Shown here: in pieces, positions 19,114 to 28,244 of the stretch
Numbering within the stretch: the first letter of the stretch is position 1
Layout of the letters: each line of letters begins with the position of its first letter
Source of the DNA: CAIWHR01 sp963724975
Lineage (GTDB): Bacteria; Pseudomonadota; Gammaproteobacteria; Burkholderiales; Casimicrobiaceae
Length of the DNA stretch: 64,000 nucleotides
NCBI GenBank assembly: GCA_963724975.1
Contig: CAVRXB010000002.1
Span: 186,001-250,000 of the forward strand
Reading direction: 5' to 3'
Notes under the pieces: generated by a model
Told to the model about the DNA's origin: nothing
Database searches by the model: none
The model's input: only the letters and a program-made list of their open reading frames with translations
Position numbers and translations under genes: made by a program

Positions 19114-19806
19114 ATGTTGACGCAACGAGTTGCGACCATGACGTTGACGCTGCGGGTACTGGCCCGGCTGTTGAGTTATCCCGCGCCTGCGGTGCGTTTG
19201 CATCTGGGCGAGCTCCGCGACACGCTGCACCGGGAACAGGCGCTCGGCGCGGCAAGGCTGGCCGAACTCGATGCGTTGATCTTCGGCATCGAGCGCCAGA
19301 GCGCCCTCGACGCCGAAGCCGACTACGTCCAGTTGTTCGACAGCGGGCGCAGCACATCCTTGCATTTGTTCGAGCACGTGCATGGCGATTCGCGCGACCG
19401 CGGTCCGGCGATGATCGATCTGGCCCAAATGTACGAAAAGGCCGGACTGTACCTCAACGAAGGCGAGATGCCCGATTACTTGCCGGTAGTGCTCGAGTAT
19501 GCGTCGACCCAGCCAGCGGCAGCGGCACGCGCCTTCCTCGCCGAAATTGCCCACATTCTCAATGTCATCTTCAACGCGCTCGAGAAGCGCGGCAGCCGTT
19601 ATGCCAGCGTAGCGGGGGCAGTGCTCGAGCTGGCCGGCGAGAAAGCGCGTCCGGTGCACGTTCCCGACGACGAGCCGCTTGATGAGAGTTGGGTCGAGCC
19701 CGCCGCTTTCGAGGGTTGTTCGTCCAAGGGTCAGGCCCGGCCCAGCCAACCGCAGGCGATACGAATTGTCCGCAAGGACGGACCGGTCGAAGGAGCGCGA
19801 ACATGA
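19114..19806 (+). CDS. narJ: Nitrate reductase assembly chaperone
   Basis: A cytoplasmic redox-enzyme chaperone of 230 residues that helps insert the molybdenum cofactor into NarG before membrane docking. TorD/NarJ-family features: LRVLARLLSYPAPAVRLHL at the N-terminus, then ADYVQLFDSGRSTSLHLFEH and GEMPDYLPVVLEY. The start at 19114 is set by GGAGG five bases upstream; longer frame extensions overlap narH. Its stop overlaps the narI start (ATGA at 19803-19806), so the two are translationally coupled. Confidence 0.95.
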   Translation: MLTQRVATMTLTLRVLARLLSYPAPAVRLHLGELRDTLHREQALGAARLAELDALIFGIERQSALDAEADYVQLFDSGRSTSLHLFEHVHGDSRDRGPAMIDLAQMYEKAGLYLNEGEMPDYLPVVLEYASTQPAAAARAFLAEIAHILNVIFNALEKRGSRYASVAGAVLELAGEKARPVHVPDDEPLDESWVEPAAFEGCSSKGQARPSQPQAIRIVRKDGPVEGART

Positions 19807-20528
19807 AAACATTGCACGGCTTTGTGTTTGGCGTCTATCCGTATATCTGCCTGACGGTGTTCCTGCTCGGCAGCCTGATCCGTTTCGACCGCGATCAGTA
19901 CACGTGGAAAAGCGACTCTTCGCAAATGCTGCGCACCGGGCTGCTGCGCTGGGGCAGCAACCTGTTCCATATCGGTATCATTTTTCTGTTCTTCGGCCAT
20001 CTATTAGGGCTGCTGACGCCGCACGCGTTCTACGGCCACTTCATCGAGGTGCCGGTGAAGCAGATGCTGGCCATCTGGTCCGGCGGCATCTTCGGCGTGC
20101 TTTGCTTCATCGGCTTGACGATGCTGATCTATCGCCGCGTGTTCGATCCGCGAATCCGCCTTACGAGTCACCGCACCGACATCGCGATCCTGGTGATCCT
20201 GTGGGTGCAGCTCGTGGTCGGGCTGATCACGCTGCCGTTTTCATGGGCGCACTCCGACGGTACCGTGATGTTGATCCTGGCCGATTGGGCGCAGCGGATC
20301 CTGACGCTGCGCGCGGTCGACGCCGAAGTGCTTGCCGTTCTGCCATGGCCCTACCAGTTTCATCTGGTGCTCGGCATGACCATCTTCCTGCTGTTACCGT
20401 TCAGCCGCCTGGTGCATGTATGGAGCGGTTTCGCGTCGATCGGGTATCTGTTTCGCCCCTATCAGGTGGTGCGGGCGAGACGATTGAATCTCCCGCCGGG
20501 GAACAACACGCCGCCGGCGCGAGTTTAA
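19803..20528 (+). CDS. narI: Nitrate reductase gamma subunit, cytochrome b
   Basis: The membrane diheme cytochrome b that oxidises quinol and passes electrons to NarH; 241 residues and five predicted helices. The haem-ligand histidines fall at the E. coli positions: His56 and His66 (NLFHIGIIFLFFGHLLGL), His187 (PYQFHLVLG) and His205 (SRLVHVWS). The start MKTLHGFVFG has AGGAG upstream and overlaps the narJ stop. Confidence 0.97.
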   Translation: MKTLHGFVFGVYPYICLTVFLLGSLIRFDRDQYTWKSDSSQMLRTGLLRWGSNLFHIGIIFLFFGHLLGLLTPHAFYGHFIEVPVKQMLAIWSGGIFGVLCFIGLTMLIYRRVFDPRIRLTSHRTDIAILVILWVQLVVGLITLPFSWAHSDGTVMLILADWAQRILTLRAVDAEVLAVLPWPYQFHLVLGMTIFLLLPFSRLVHVWSGFASIGYLFRPYQVVRARRLNLPPGNNTPPARV

Positions 20529-20540
20529 GGAGCCGCAGCC

Positions 20541-21323
20541 ATGGATACGCGGGTCGAACCCGCCGCTGCACAAATCAACGGCGCAGCGCTACACCGGCCT
20601 GGCGAGACGCTCGGCGCCGAGGCGTTACGCCAGCGCGCGTGCACGGAATTGCTGCGGCAGGCAGCACAACGTGCTGGGCTGCTCGCGGCCGATGACCCGG
20701 CGACGGCCGACGGCGTGATCAGCGATGCCGCATCGGCCGCCATCGAGGCGCTGCTTGCGCGAACGCTTGCGGTGCCCGAACCTTCGGAGGAAGCCTGCCG
20801 CCGGCATTTCGCGGCTCACGCCGCCGATTACCGCACCGGCGACCGTGTTCGCGTGCGCCACGTGCTATTCGCGGTGACGCCGAGCGTCAATGTGCGTGCG
20901 CTGCGCGAACGCGCCGAGGCGGCGTTGCTCGACGTACGCTGCCGTCGCGATGGCGAGGCCGATCGTTTCGCGACGGCCGCCGCTAGCTTGTCGAACTGCC
21001 CCTCGGGCGCGCAAGGTGGAGACCTGGGCTGGCTCACGCGCGACGATTGCGTGCCCGAATTCGCGCGCGAGATATTTGCGGGATCTGAAGTCGGTGTCCT
21101 GCCAAGACTCGTGCACAGCCGTTTCGGATTGCATGTAGTCGAAGTGCTGGAGCGCGAAACGGGGATCGCCAAGTCCTTCGAGGCCGTGCACGGGGCGCTG
21201 CAGATGGCGCTGCGACAGAAGGCCTATGTCACCGCCTTGCGTCAATACCTGCAAATTCTGGCCGGCGCCGCAGACGTGCGAGGCGTCGTGCTCGACAGCG
21301 CCGATTCGCCGCTCGTGCAGTAG
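20541..21323 (+). CDS. Parvulin-type peptidyl-prolyl isomerase of the nar operon
   Basis: A probable proline cis/trans isomerase or chaperone of 260 residues with no signal peptide, so cytoplasmic. The parvulin core spans ~100-205: VRVRHVLFAVTP, then FATAAASLSNCPSGAQGGDLGWL, EFAREIF and HSRFGLHVVEVLERE. AAGGAG precedes the ATG, and the gene begins 12 bases after narI, so it belongs to the operon. PpiC-type genes follow narGHJI in other denitrifiers such as Pseudomonas, and a role in nitrate reductase maturation has been suggested. The N-terminal ~90 residues are helical and specific to this subgroup. Confidence 0.88.
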   Translation: MDTRVEPAAAQINGAALHRPGETLGAEALRQRACTELLRQAAQRAGLLAADDPATADGVISDAASAAIEALLARTLAVPEPSEEACRRHFAAHAADYRTGDRVRVRHVLFAVTPSVNVRALRERAEAALLDVRCRRDGEADRFATAAASLSNCPSGAQGGDLGWLTRDDCVPEFAREIFAGSEVGVLPRLVHSRFGLHVVEVLERETGIAKSFEAVHGALQMALRQKAYVTALRQYLQILAGAADVRGVVLDSADSPLVQ

Positions 21324-21329
21324 GACATC

Positions 21330-22550
21330 CTGATAATTCACCGCACGCGTGACCCCAGACCGCTCCTCGTCGAAGAGCGGGGCGCGCAACGCGACGCGGC
21401 ATCGTCGAAATTCGCACTTTGGGCGCTGGGCTTCCGGCCGTTCTACCTGTTCGCGAGCATCTTCGCGGCGCTGTCAATTCCGCTGTGGGTGGCTCAGTAT
21501 GTCGGCGCGCTGCCAGGCGCGTACGTGCGCAGCCCGGTCTGGCACGGCCACGAGATGCTGTTTGGCTATACGCTGGCCGTCGTTACCGGATTTCTCTTCA
21601 CGGCCGGTCGCAACTGGGCAGGACAGCCCACGCCGACCGGCGCCGCGCTGGCGGGATTCGTTCTGCTCTGGATCGCTGGCCGAATTCTCGTATTCACACC
21701 CTTCGAAATCGCGGCCGCCCTTACGAACGCTGCGTTCCCGATGGCTGTAGCTGCTGCTCTGGCGATCCCTTTTGCGAAGAGCCGCAATCGCCGCAACTAC
21801 TTTTTTGTCGCGCTGCTCGTGCTTCTCAGCGCTGCCGTTTTGGCAATGCATCTTTCGTGGATCGGTGTGCTGGCCTGGCCCGAACGGGCGAGTTTGCAAG
21901 TCGGCCTCGATATCGTGCTGTTCATCATCGCAGTGATGGGCGGGCGCGTCATCCCGATGTTCACGAACAACGGCGTCCCGGGCGCGGGGGCTACGCGCCA
22001 ACCGATAGTCGAAAGACTTGCACTCGGAAGCGTTCTAGCTCTGCTTGGCGCTGATATTCTGCAGGCGTCGGCTGCCGTGATCGCGATCATTGCGCTACTC
22101 GCGGCCTTTGCGCACGCGGCCCGGCTGTGGCTCTGGAAACCTTGGCGAACGTTGGGCACGGCACTTGTGTGGGTGTTGCATGCCGCTTACGCCTGGATTG
22201 TCGTTTATCTTGCCTTGCGTGCGTTTGCGGCGTTCGGGCTGCTCGGGGAATCGCTCGCGGTTCACGCGCTGACCATAGGCGCCATCGGTGGTATGACGAT
22301 AGGCATGATGACGCGCACCGCGCGTGGCCACACCGGACGCCCCCTGATTGCCGACAACTTCGAGGTTGCGAGTTACGTCTTGGTACAGTGCGCCGCGCTG
22401 ATCCGGGTATTCGGTGGCATGATCCTGCCCGACGCCTACCGGTTCACTGTCATCGGCTCTGGAATTTTCTGGTCAATCGCGTTCGCCATGTATGCAATGC
22501 GGTATTGGCCGATCCTGTCGCGCGCACGCCTCGACGGCAAGCCCGGGTAG
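21330..22550 (+). CDS. nnrS: NnrS family haem/copper membrane protein, unusual start
   Basis: A polytopic membrane protein of the NnrS family, linked to nitric oxide stress in denitrifiers; about 406 residues. Recognisable segments: FALWALGFRPFYL, SPVWHGHEMLFGYTLAVVTG, MGGRVIPMFTNNGVPGAGA, and HALTIGAIGGMTIGMMTRTA. The conserved N-terminal helix lies upstream of the first ordinary in-frame start (GTG 21489). In that frame back to the parvulin stop there is no ATG, GTG or TTG. The best candidate is CTG at 21330, with AGGA overlapping the preceding stop. Alternatively GTG 21349 would enter this frame if one C were missing from the C run at 21353-21356, giving MTPRPLLVEERG. Coordinates assume the CTG. 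Confidence 0.82.
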   Translation: MIIHRTRDPRPLLVEERGAQRDAASSKFALWALGFRPFYLFASIFAALSIPLWVAQYVGALPGAYVRSPVWHGHEMLFGYTLAVVTGFLFTAGRNWAGQPTPTGAALAGFVLLWIAGRILVFTPFEIAAALTNAAFPMAVAAALAIPFAKSRNRRNYFFVALLVLLSAAVLAMHLSWIGVLAWPERASLQVGLDIVLFIIAVMGGRVIPMFTNNGVPGAGATRQPIVERLALGSVLALLGADILQASAAVIAIIALLAAFAHAARLWLWKPWRTLGTALVWVLHAAYAWIVVYLALRAFAAFGLLGESLAVHALTIGAIGGMTIGMMTRTARGHTGRPLIADNFEVASYVLVQCAALIRVFGGMILPDAYRFTVIGSGIFWSIAFAMYAMRYWPILSRARLDGKPG

Positions 22551-22601
22551 CGACTCGGCGGCAACCCGTCTGGCTGAGCTACCGGCGTTGCGGCACGGTT
22601 C

Positions 22602-22988
22602 CTAAAAAGGTCCTGTCGGCGACTTGGTGACCGCCACCATGACGATATAGCTGAACGTCGCGAGTGCAGCCACGAACGCGATGGATCTGATGAAACGCGT
22701 CGGACCGTATTTGAGCGCCACGCTGCCAAGCACGATATAGACGATGAGGCCAGTCACCTTGGCCTGCAGCCAACCACGCGTCCACGCATCGGTCCCGATC
22801 GTCGCAGTCAACGCGATCGCCGAGGCTAACAGTACCGTGTCGACGACGTGCGGAACGATGCGTACCCACCTGCGGCCGAGTCGCTCGGACGTATGCAGCA
22901 TCCAGATGCCGCGGAGCACGAACAGCACAAGGCTCGTCGCAACGCTGCCGACGTGCAGTGCCTTGAGCGTGGTGTACGCGGGCCACAT
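22602..22988 (-). CDS. SirB2-like small membrane protein
   Basis: A four-helix inner-membrane protein of 128 residues. The segments YTTLKALHVGSVATSLVLFV, LRGIWML and RIVPHVVDTVLLASAIALT match the SirB family. Its function is unproven; the name comes from a regulatory effect on invasion genes in enteric bacteria. The ATG at 22988 puts YTTLKALH near the N-terminus, as in the family; a longer start at 23027 is less likely. It converges on nnrS. Confidence 0.8.
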   Translation of the reverse strand: MWPAYTTLKALHVGSVATSLVLFVLRGIWMLHTSERLGRRWVRIVPHVVDTVLLASAIALTATIGTDAWTRGWLQAKVTGLIVYIVLGSVALKYGPTRFIRSIAFVAALATFSYIVMVAVTKSPTGPF

Positions 22989-23095
22989 CGCGAGCCAGGT
23001 GGTGCACTCAGTCTGCCGCTTTACCAAAGCCGTCCACTCACCGAGCGAACCACTGGCGGATTTAGGCAGCCAAAGCGTAGTGTAGCAATGCGCGG

Positions 23096-23662
23096 TTACT
23101 GGTGGAAATCCTGTACCAGCGTTGACGGATTGCGAATGCTTGCGCTGCCAAGGTCAATCTGGCCGATCGTGTCGGTCGCGAACTCTGCTGTGAGCGAGGC
23201 CGGGGATGAGAGCACCAGGTCGACGTGGGCAGAAGCTTCGCTGCCGTCGGCGACAATGATCATGCGGAACCTACGCGCGATGCGCATGATGGGCACGTTG
23301 CCCCGGAGGAAGTGCATGATGAGCCTGGGTATGCAACGGTTGCGCGCATGTGTCAGGGCGCGCTCGAACAGCGCGCGGCCAAGGCCACGGGCACGGTGCG
23401 CCGGAAGGACCGAGAGACCGACTTCGGCGAGATCGCTGTCGAAGGCGACATGCGCCGCGCCGACGAGCGCACGTGCATCGTCGTGAATGCCGAAAACAGC
23501 GTCGCGGACGAAATTGATTCGATCGACGTAGGCCGCGATGGCATCTGCCGCCAGCGACGTGCCGAAGCGCAGGCACTGGTCCCTCATGGGCAGCGCGAGA
23601 AAATGCGCCGTCAGCGTCGAACGTTCCCTCTCGCTCAATCGTTGAATAGCGATCGTCATCAT
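23096..23662 (-). CDS. GNAT-family N-acetyltransferase
   Basis: A cytoplasmic acyl-CoA-dependent transferase of 188 residues. The acetyl-CoA-binding motif A is clear: LSVLPAHRARGLGRALFERAL near residue 90, matching the R/Q-x-x-G-x-G/A pattern. The N-terminal half includes LRFGTSLAADAIAAYVDRI, typical of GNAT domains fused to protein acetylases, but here it stands alone. The substrate is unknown. It lies 24 bases downstream of the small membrane gene at 23687-24052 on the same strand. Confidence 0.85.
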   Translation of the reverse strand: MMTIAIQRLSERERSTLTAHFLALPMRDQCLRFGTSLAADAIAAYVDRINFVRDAVFGIHDDARALVGAAHVAFDSDLAEVGLSVLPAHRARGLGRALFERALTHARNRCIPRLIMHFLRGNVPIMRIARRFRMIIVADGSEASAHVDLVLSSPASLTAEFATDTIGQIDLGSASIRNPSTLVQDFHQ

Positions 23663-23686
23663 CGAATCTTGCGGAAAATGGCGCTG

Positions 23687-24052
23687 TTACGAACGACGAC
23701 GCCGCGCCTGCCGAGGCGAGTCGGCTGGCGACGTGACATCCACGTCGGGATGATTGGCCGCTGCCCGCGCGCGACGCGGCAGCTCACGAACGACACCGCG
23801 CGACACCGGTCGTGGAATTACGGGTGCCTGTTCGAGTTCGGCATCGTCGAGGACATTTCGCCCACGGTACCAGCTCGTCGCCGTCAAAATGCCCCCGCAC
23901 ACGATGAGTGCCAGCGCCGACAGCCAATTCGCTTCTCCGTCGAAAAGTTGAAGCATTCCTGCCGCCACTCCGGTCGCGCCGACAAACCCGATCAGTATCC
24001 ACAGGCTGCTCGTGACGAGCACCCGTTCGACGTTACTTTGCGATGCAGGCAT
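23687..24052 (-). CDS. Small two-helix membrane protein, unknown function
   Basis: A protein of 121 residues with two predicted transmembrane helices (~14-35 and ~43-60: LVTSSLWILIGFVGATGV; WLSALALIVCGGILTATSW). A charged cytoplasmic tail rich in Arg and Pro follows and ends RQARRRRS. I do not recognise a family. It is sandwiched between the GNAT gene and the DUF1127 gene on the same strand with 12 to 24-base gaps, so the three probably form one transcript. Confidence 0.6.
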   Translation of the reverse strand: MPASQSNVERVLVTSSLWILIGFVGATGVAAGMLQLFDGEANWLSALALIVCGGILTATSWYRGRNVLDDAELEQAPVIPRPVSRGVVRELPRRARAAANHPDVDVTSPADSPRQARRRRS

Positions 24053-24064
24053 GGATAGCCTCCT

Positions 24065-24322
24065 TCAGATCCGATCGTGGATGTCGATCCACGCGTCCCA
24101 CCCGATAGGCGGGACGTCCGCTGGTGTAAGGCCGATGTCGTGCAGCTCGCGCGCGCTCATCGTCCGGAAATCTTGCAGGGTACCTCTCGCCAAGCGATGC
24201 TTGCCGGGCCGCGCCTGCCACCACTTCGTCGCGGCGTGCACGTATCGACGGCTGATGTGGAAGACCGGGGAAAGCCAAAGCAGAGCGGCTGTCGAGCCGC
24301 GTCGGGTGCTGTACAGGTACAT
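24065..24322 (-). CDS. DUF1127 family small protein
   Basis: A protein of 85 residues whose C-terminus matches DUF1127 (YjiS-like): LQDFRTMSARELHDIGLTPADV, then DAWIDIHD. The N-terminus is basic with a WLSPVF hydrophobic stretch. Short DUF1127 proteins in alphaproteobacteria have been linked to RNA binding and to phosphate and carbon metabolism; the role here is unknown. GAGGA lies eight bases before the ATG. Upstream (24323-24603) is a 281-base divergent gap in which I see no further gene. Confidence 0.72.
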   Translation of the reverse strand: MYLYSTRRGSTAALLWLSPVFHISRRYVHAATKWWQARPGKHRLARGTLQDFRTMSARELHDIGLTPADVPPIGWDAWIDIHDRI

Positions 24323-24603
24323 TTGTCAGTCCTCGTTGAAATGGGGAACGTCCAGCTGGTGTTCTAGACAGCACTCTATTGCGCGGGTGTGGCAGACGAA
24401 TTTCAATTGGCGATCAATCTTGTTTCAATTGTTTCGCACGTCGCTACGACGTGTGCGAGAAACACGCGATACAAAAAGGCCCCCTCGGTGAAGTTTTCCT
24501 GCCACGCCTTGTCCATAGACTCCAATGCACCCGACTCGAACGCGGGCAAACGAGCGGACTGCCTCATCAATCAGTACTGATCATCGGCACGAGGAGAAAT
24601 TCG

Positions 24604-25122
24604 ATGCGTAACGAACACGCTGTAGCGGCACTCGTACTAGCCTGCGCGGCATCGATTGGTGTCGCCGCGACCGTACCCGAGGGCCTGAAACCTTCCGCTA
24701 GCGAAATCTTGTCGCTGGAGAGTAGGGCGACGGGGGTACAGATCTACACCTGCAGCGCCCGCAGGGACGATCCATACAACTATGAGTGGACATTCATTGC
24801 GCCCGAAGCCGAGCTGCGCGATGCGGGCGGGAAGCGCCTGGGCCGGCACTATGCCGGACCTACATGGGAATCGGACGATGGCAGCAAGGTGGTCGGCGAC
24901 GTGAAAGCTCGCGACAATGGTCCGGACGCCAATGCGATCCCGTGGTTGCTGCTTGCGGCGAAGTCGAATTCAGGGAATGGCGTCTTCGCGAAAACGACGA
25001 GCATTCAGCGCCTCGATACCGTTGGCGGCAAAGCTCCGGCAGATGGCTGCGGAGAGAGTCAGGCGGGGCGGCAATTACGCGTACCGTACACGGCGACGTA
25101 TTATTTCTTCAGCCCGAAGTGA
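24604..25122 (+). CDS. Exported DUF3455 protein
   Basis: A probable periplasmic or secreted protein of 172 residues. The signal peptide is MRNEHAVAALVLACAASIGVAA, then TVPEGLKPSASE. The body matches DUF3455: GVQIYTCSA near residue 45, then FIAPEAELRD, GRHYAGPTWES, and a C-terminal PYTATYYFFSPK. GAGGAG lies a few bases before the ATG. The function of the family is unknown. It converges on the hybrid kinase gene. Confidence 0.8.
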   Translation: MRNEHAVAALVLACAASIGVAATVPEGLKPSASEILSLESRATGVQIYTCSARRDDPYNYEWTFIAPEAELRDAGGKRLGRHYAGPTWESDDGSKVVGDVKARDNGPDANAIPWLLLAAKSNSGNGVFAKTTSIQRLDTVGGKAPADGCGESQAGRQLRVPYTATYYFFSPK

Positions 25123-25184
25123 CGGGCGTGGATGCCCGTGCGCGCTCTGGCGCTATCGACCCGTTAGGCATCGAGCGCTTGCGC

Positions 25185-28100
25185 TCAGTCGCCCCCGGTA
25201 GCCAACTCGGCAACGATTCGGCGCACGTCGCTCGGGACGAATGGTTTTTCGATGACGGGGCGTCCGCTCGTGGAGACAAATTCGCGCAGCGCCGAGGCCA
25301 GCGTGTCTCCGGTGACAAAAACAACGCGCCCGGCCCTGTCGGGCCAACGCTGTTCGATCTGGCGGTACAGTGCGCGCCCATCGAGATCAGGCATGCGCAT
25401 GTCGGTCAGGATGACGTCGTAATGCTCCATCGCCATGCGCTCCAGCGCTTCGCGCCCGGAACCGACGGCGACCACGCGATGGCGTTCGCCCGTCAAGATT
25501 TCCGACAGCGTTTCACGAATCTCTGCCTCGTCATCGACAATGAGTATCGTGCGCGGCCCGGTGCGTGCGTCCTCGGTCTGGCCTGGCTGGGGTTTGACTG
25601 CCTTCACGGCGCCGGCGGGCAACAGGATCGTAAATTCTGCGCCCCCTTCGACTGGACACGAAACCGAAAGGGTTCCTCCGTGAGCCTCGACGATGCCCTG
25701 GCTGACCGCCAAGCCAACACCCGTACCGATTCCCGTGGGCTTGGTCGTGAAATACGGCTCGAACACCCGCGCGCGAAGGTGCTCCGGAATCCCGGGGCCA
25801 TTGTCCGTCACGGTGATGCAGACCACGCCAACGAATGAATCGTAGCAGCTTGTCACATGCAAACGGCGCGGTGGAGTTTGTTCCTGCAGGGCCTGTTGCG
25901 CGTTGATGATCAAGTTGAGCACAACCTGATGCAGCTGGTCGGCATCGGCCAGGATCAGCGGAATATGCTTCGAGAGCTCGAGCGTTACATCGATGCTGCT
26001 TGTCCGAAGCGCGTACGCGGCGATGTCGAGCGCCTCCGATATGACGTCGTTTATCGCCACGGGACCGCGTTCGGGTTGCTGCTTTCGAGCCATGGCGAGG
26101 AAAGTTCGCACGATGCGGGCGCAGCGCTCGGCGGCGGTGCGAATCTTCAGCGCCGCGGCCTGCGTGGGTGAGTCCCCCTGTTCCTCGAGCAGCACTGCCC
26201 GCGCGACGACGACGGAGAGAGGGTTGTTGAGTTCATGGGCAACTCCGGCCAGCAGCGAGCCGAGCGCAGCCAGCTTTTCGCGCTGGTGCATCAATTCGCG
26301 TTGCCGAGCGAGCTCCTCTGAAGACCGTTTCTTTTCCGTGATGTCGCGGGCGATGGTGAGCACATGAGGTTGTCCCTGATATTGCATCGGGATCCCGTGT
26401 ACCTCGAGTTCCAACGCAGACCCATCCTTCCGCCGCTCGGTCACCTCCGAATGCAGCGATTCTCCGGCGGCGACGGCGCGCAGAAAGTCGGCGTGATAAC
26501 AAGGACCCGTCCAGCTGCCAGGCGGTAGGGCGGAGAACTCGCTCTCGCTGTATCCGTACATCCGCCAGAGAGCGGGGTTGGTATCCACGATCTCGCCTGT
26601 CGCGTTCCATAGCGCCAGCCCGTCTATCGACGCATCGAACATGGCTCGATACTGTTCCTCGCTTGCCCGCAAGGCGGCCTCCGCTGCAATGCGGTCGGTA
26701 ATGTCGCGTGCAAGCACCAGGATTCGATCCTGTCCGCCGATGGTGACACGCTTGGCGAAGACCTCGAGCCAGTGCAGACTACCGTCCTTCCGCCTGGCAT
26801 GCCATTCGATATGGATCTCTTCCCCCGCTACTGCGCGAGCGAATAGCCTCATCGCTTCCGCCTGCGTATACGGCGCATCGCCGGAGCCGAGCGCGCCGAT
26901 GTTGACGCCTTTCAACTCCTCGCGCGTAAAGCCAAACGCGGCACAGGCCTTTGGATTGGCGTCGACGATAGCGCCCGTGTTCAGCTCGTTGACGAAAAAG
27001 GCATCCTCGGCGGCATCGAAGATCGCCCTGTAGCTTGCCTCCGATGCCCGCAGCGCCTCGTTGGTGCGCTTTCGCTCGGTAATATCGGTAGAGATCCCGC
27101 ACACGGCGTACGCCACGCCATCCGCATCGTGCAATGGGAATTTGATCGAGATATAGGTGTGCACGCCATCAGCGAGCGGCGCAGTCTCTTCGAACTCCAT
27201 CGGCGCGTTGCGCGCGAGCACGAGCAGGTCGTTGCGGCGAAATTCCTCGGCGATCTCTTTCGAGAGTGTCTCGCTCTCGGTTTTTCCGACGGCGTCGGCC
27301 TGGCCAATATGAAAGAGACGTTCCCATTGCTTATTGACGAACAGAAGCCGGCCCTCGGTGTCCTTGACGTAGATTACCGCCGTTGCGTTGTTCAATATCT
27401 GCTGCAGGCGAGCTTCGCTGTTCTCCAGCTGCTGTTGCACGCGGGCGCGCTCGGCGATGTCCTGGCGCAACCGCATCTGTGTTTCGGCGACTTCGAGCGC
27501 CATGACGTCGAAGGCGCGGCCCAGTCGACCGAGCTCATCCGTTCCTTTCAGCCCGCTGCGCGCAGTGAGATTGCCAGCCGCCAGTTCTTCCGCCGCATGC
27601 ACGAGGCGAGCGGTGCGGCGCGTCAGGAGAAAGTGAAATACCAGCCACATCGCCAGCGCAAGCGCCGTTACCCATCCTGCCCAGTAGATCGATTGCTGTA
27701 GAACCTGCGCGCGAGCCTCCGCTTTGTATCGCTTGAGATCGTAGGCGAGGAAGAGGCTCCCGATCCGCGAGGGACGCAGCTCCTCGCGCTCACCACCTAT
27801 CAGCACGCCTGCATAACCCAGCAAAAGGTCACCGTTCGAGGCGGTGGTCACCTCGGCGCGACGTTCACGAATCGCGCCGGTTGCTTCGGCGTTATCGAAT
27901 TGCGGAAGAACCTCGGCGATCGGCCGTCCCAGCCACGCGCGTCTTGTCGCCACGACCACCGTCTGGCTGTCGTCCGCCAGCGCCGCGAGAATCACGTCGT
28001 GGTTATGCGCCAGGACCTCGATCTCATGCTGCGCCACAGGCACGTCACCCTTGAGTAGCAGATATTCCAGGGTGCTCTGCAAACGGGACATCTCCTGCGC

Positions 28101-28244
28101 CAATCGCTTACGGCTGTCTTCCTCCGCCGCACGCTCAGCCCGGGGGGCGTGATAAAGAAGGTTCACCGTGCTCAGCGTAGCCGCGAAAGCCAGCAGGATC
28201 AGCGGCACCGTGACCTTGAGCGACGCAGGAAAACGAAGGTTCAT
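25185..28244 (-). CDS. Multi-PAS hybrid sensor histidine kinase with receiver domain
   Basis: A membrane kinase of 1019 residues. In order: TM helix ~9-31, a periplasmic sensor region ~32-180, a second TM helix near 190-210, HAMP (LVHAAEELAAGNLTARSGL), three PAS domains (~280-650, each ending in an ARDIT- or STDIT-type motif), a HisKA domain with His670 in AGVAHELNNPLSV, an ATPase domain (NLIINAQQALQ; DNGPGIPEHL; GTGVGLAVSQGIVEAHGG) and a C-terminal receiver (ILIVDDEAEIRE; Asp in VILTDMRMPDLDG). The start at 28244 (MNLRFPASLKV) coincides with the edge of the tandem repeat array upstream. It is the last gene of an operon with a response regulator and a solute-binding lipoprotein, which suggests the lipoprotein feeds ligand information to the periplasmic region. 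Confidence 0.92.
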   Translation of the reverse strand: MNLRFPASLKVTVPLILLAFAATLSTVNLLYHAPRAERAAEEDSRKRLAQEMSRLQSTLEYLLLKGDVPVAQHEIEVLAHNHDVILAALADDSQTVVVATRRAWLGRPIAEVLPQFDNAEATGAIRERRAEVTTASNGDLLLGYAGVLIGGEREELRPSRIGSLFLAYDLKRYKAEARAQVLQQSIYWAGWVTALALAMWLVFHFLLTRRTARLVHAAEELAAGNLTARSGLKGTDELGRLGRAFDVMALEVAETQMRLRQDIAERARVQQQLENSEARLQQILNNATAVIYVKDTEGRLLFVNKQWERLFHIGQADAVGKTESETLSKEIAEEFRRNDLLVLARNAPMEFEETAPLADGVHTYISIKFPLHDADGVAYAVCGISTDITERKRTNEALRASEASYRAIFDAAEDAFFVNELNTGAIVDANPKACAAFGFTREELKGVNIGALGSGDAPYTQAEAMRLFARAVAGEEIHIEWHARRKDGSLHWLEVFAKRVTIGGQDRILVLARDITDRIAAEAALRASEEQYRAMFDASIDGLALWNATGEIVDTNPALWRMYGYSESEFSALPPGSWTGPCYHADFLRAVAAGESLHSEVTERRKDGSALELEVHGIPMQYQGQPHVLTIARDITEKKRSSEELARQRELMHQREKLAALGSLLAGVAHELNNPLSVVVARAVLLEEQGDSPTQAAALKIRTAAERCARIVRTFLAMARKQQPERGPVAINDVISEALDIAAYALRTSSIDVTLELSKHIPLILADADQLHQVVLNLIINAQQALQEQTPPRRLHVTSCYDSFVGVVCITVTDNGPGIPEHLRARVFEPYFTTKPTGIGTGVGLAVSQGIVEAHGGTLSVSCPVEGGAEFTILLPAGAVKAVKPQPGQTEDARTGPRTILIVDDEAEIRETLSEILTGERHRVVAVGSGREALERMAMEHYDVILTDMRMPDLDGRALYRQIEQRWPDRAGRVVFVTGDTLASALREFVSTSGRPVIEKPFVPSDVRRIVAELATGGD

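Noticed and set aside
25123..25184. CGGGC/GCCCG hairpin between the DUF3455 gene and the kinase gene
   Set aside because: Five-base stem without T run on either strand; not a convincing terminator.
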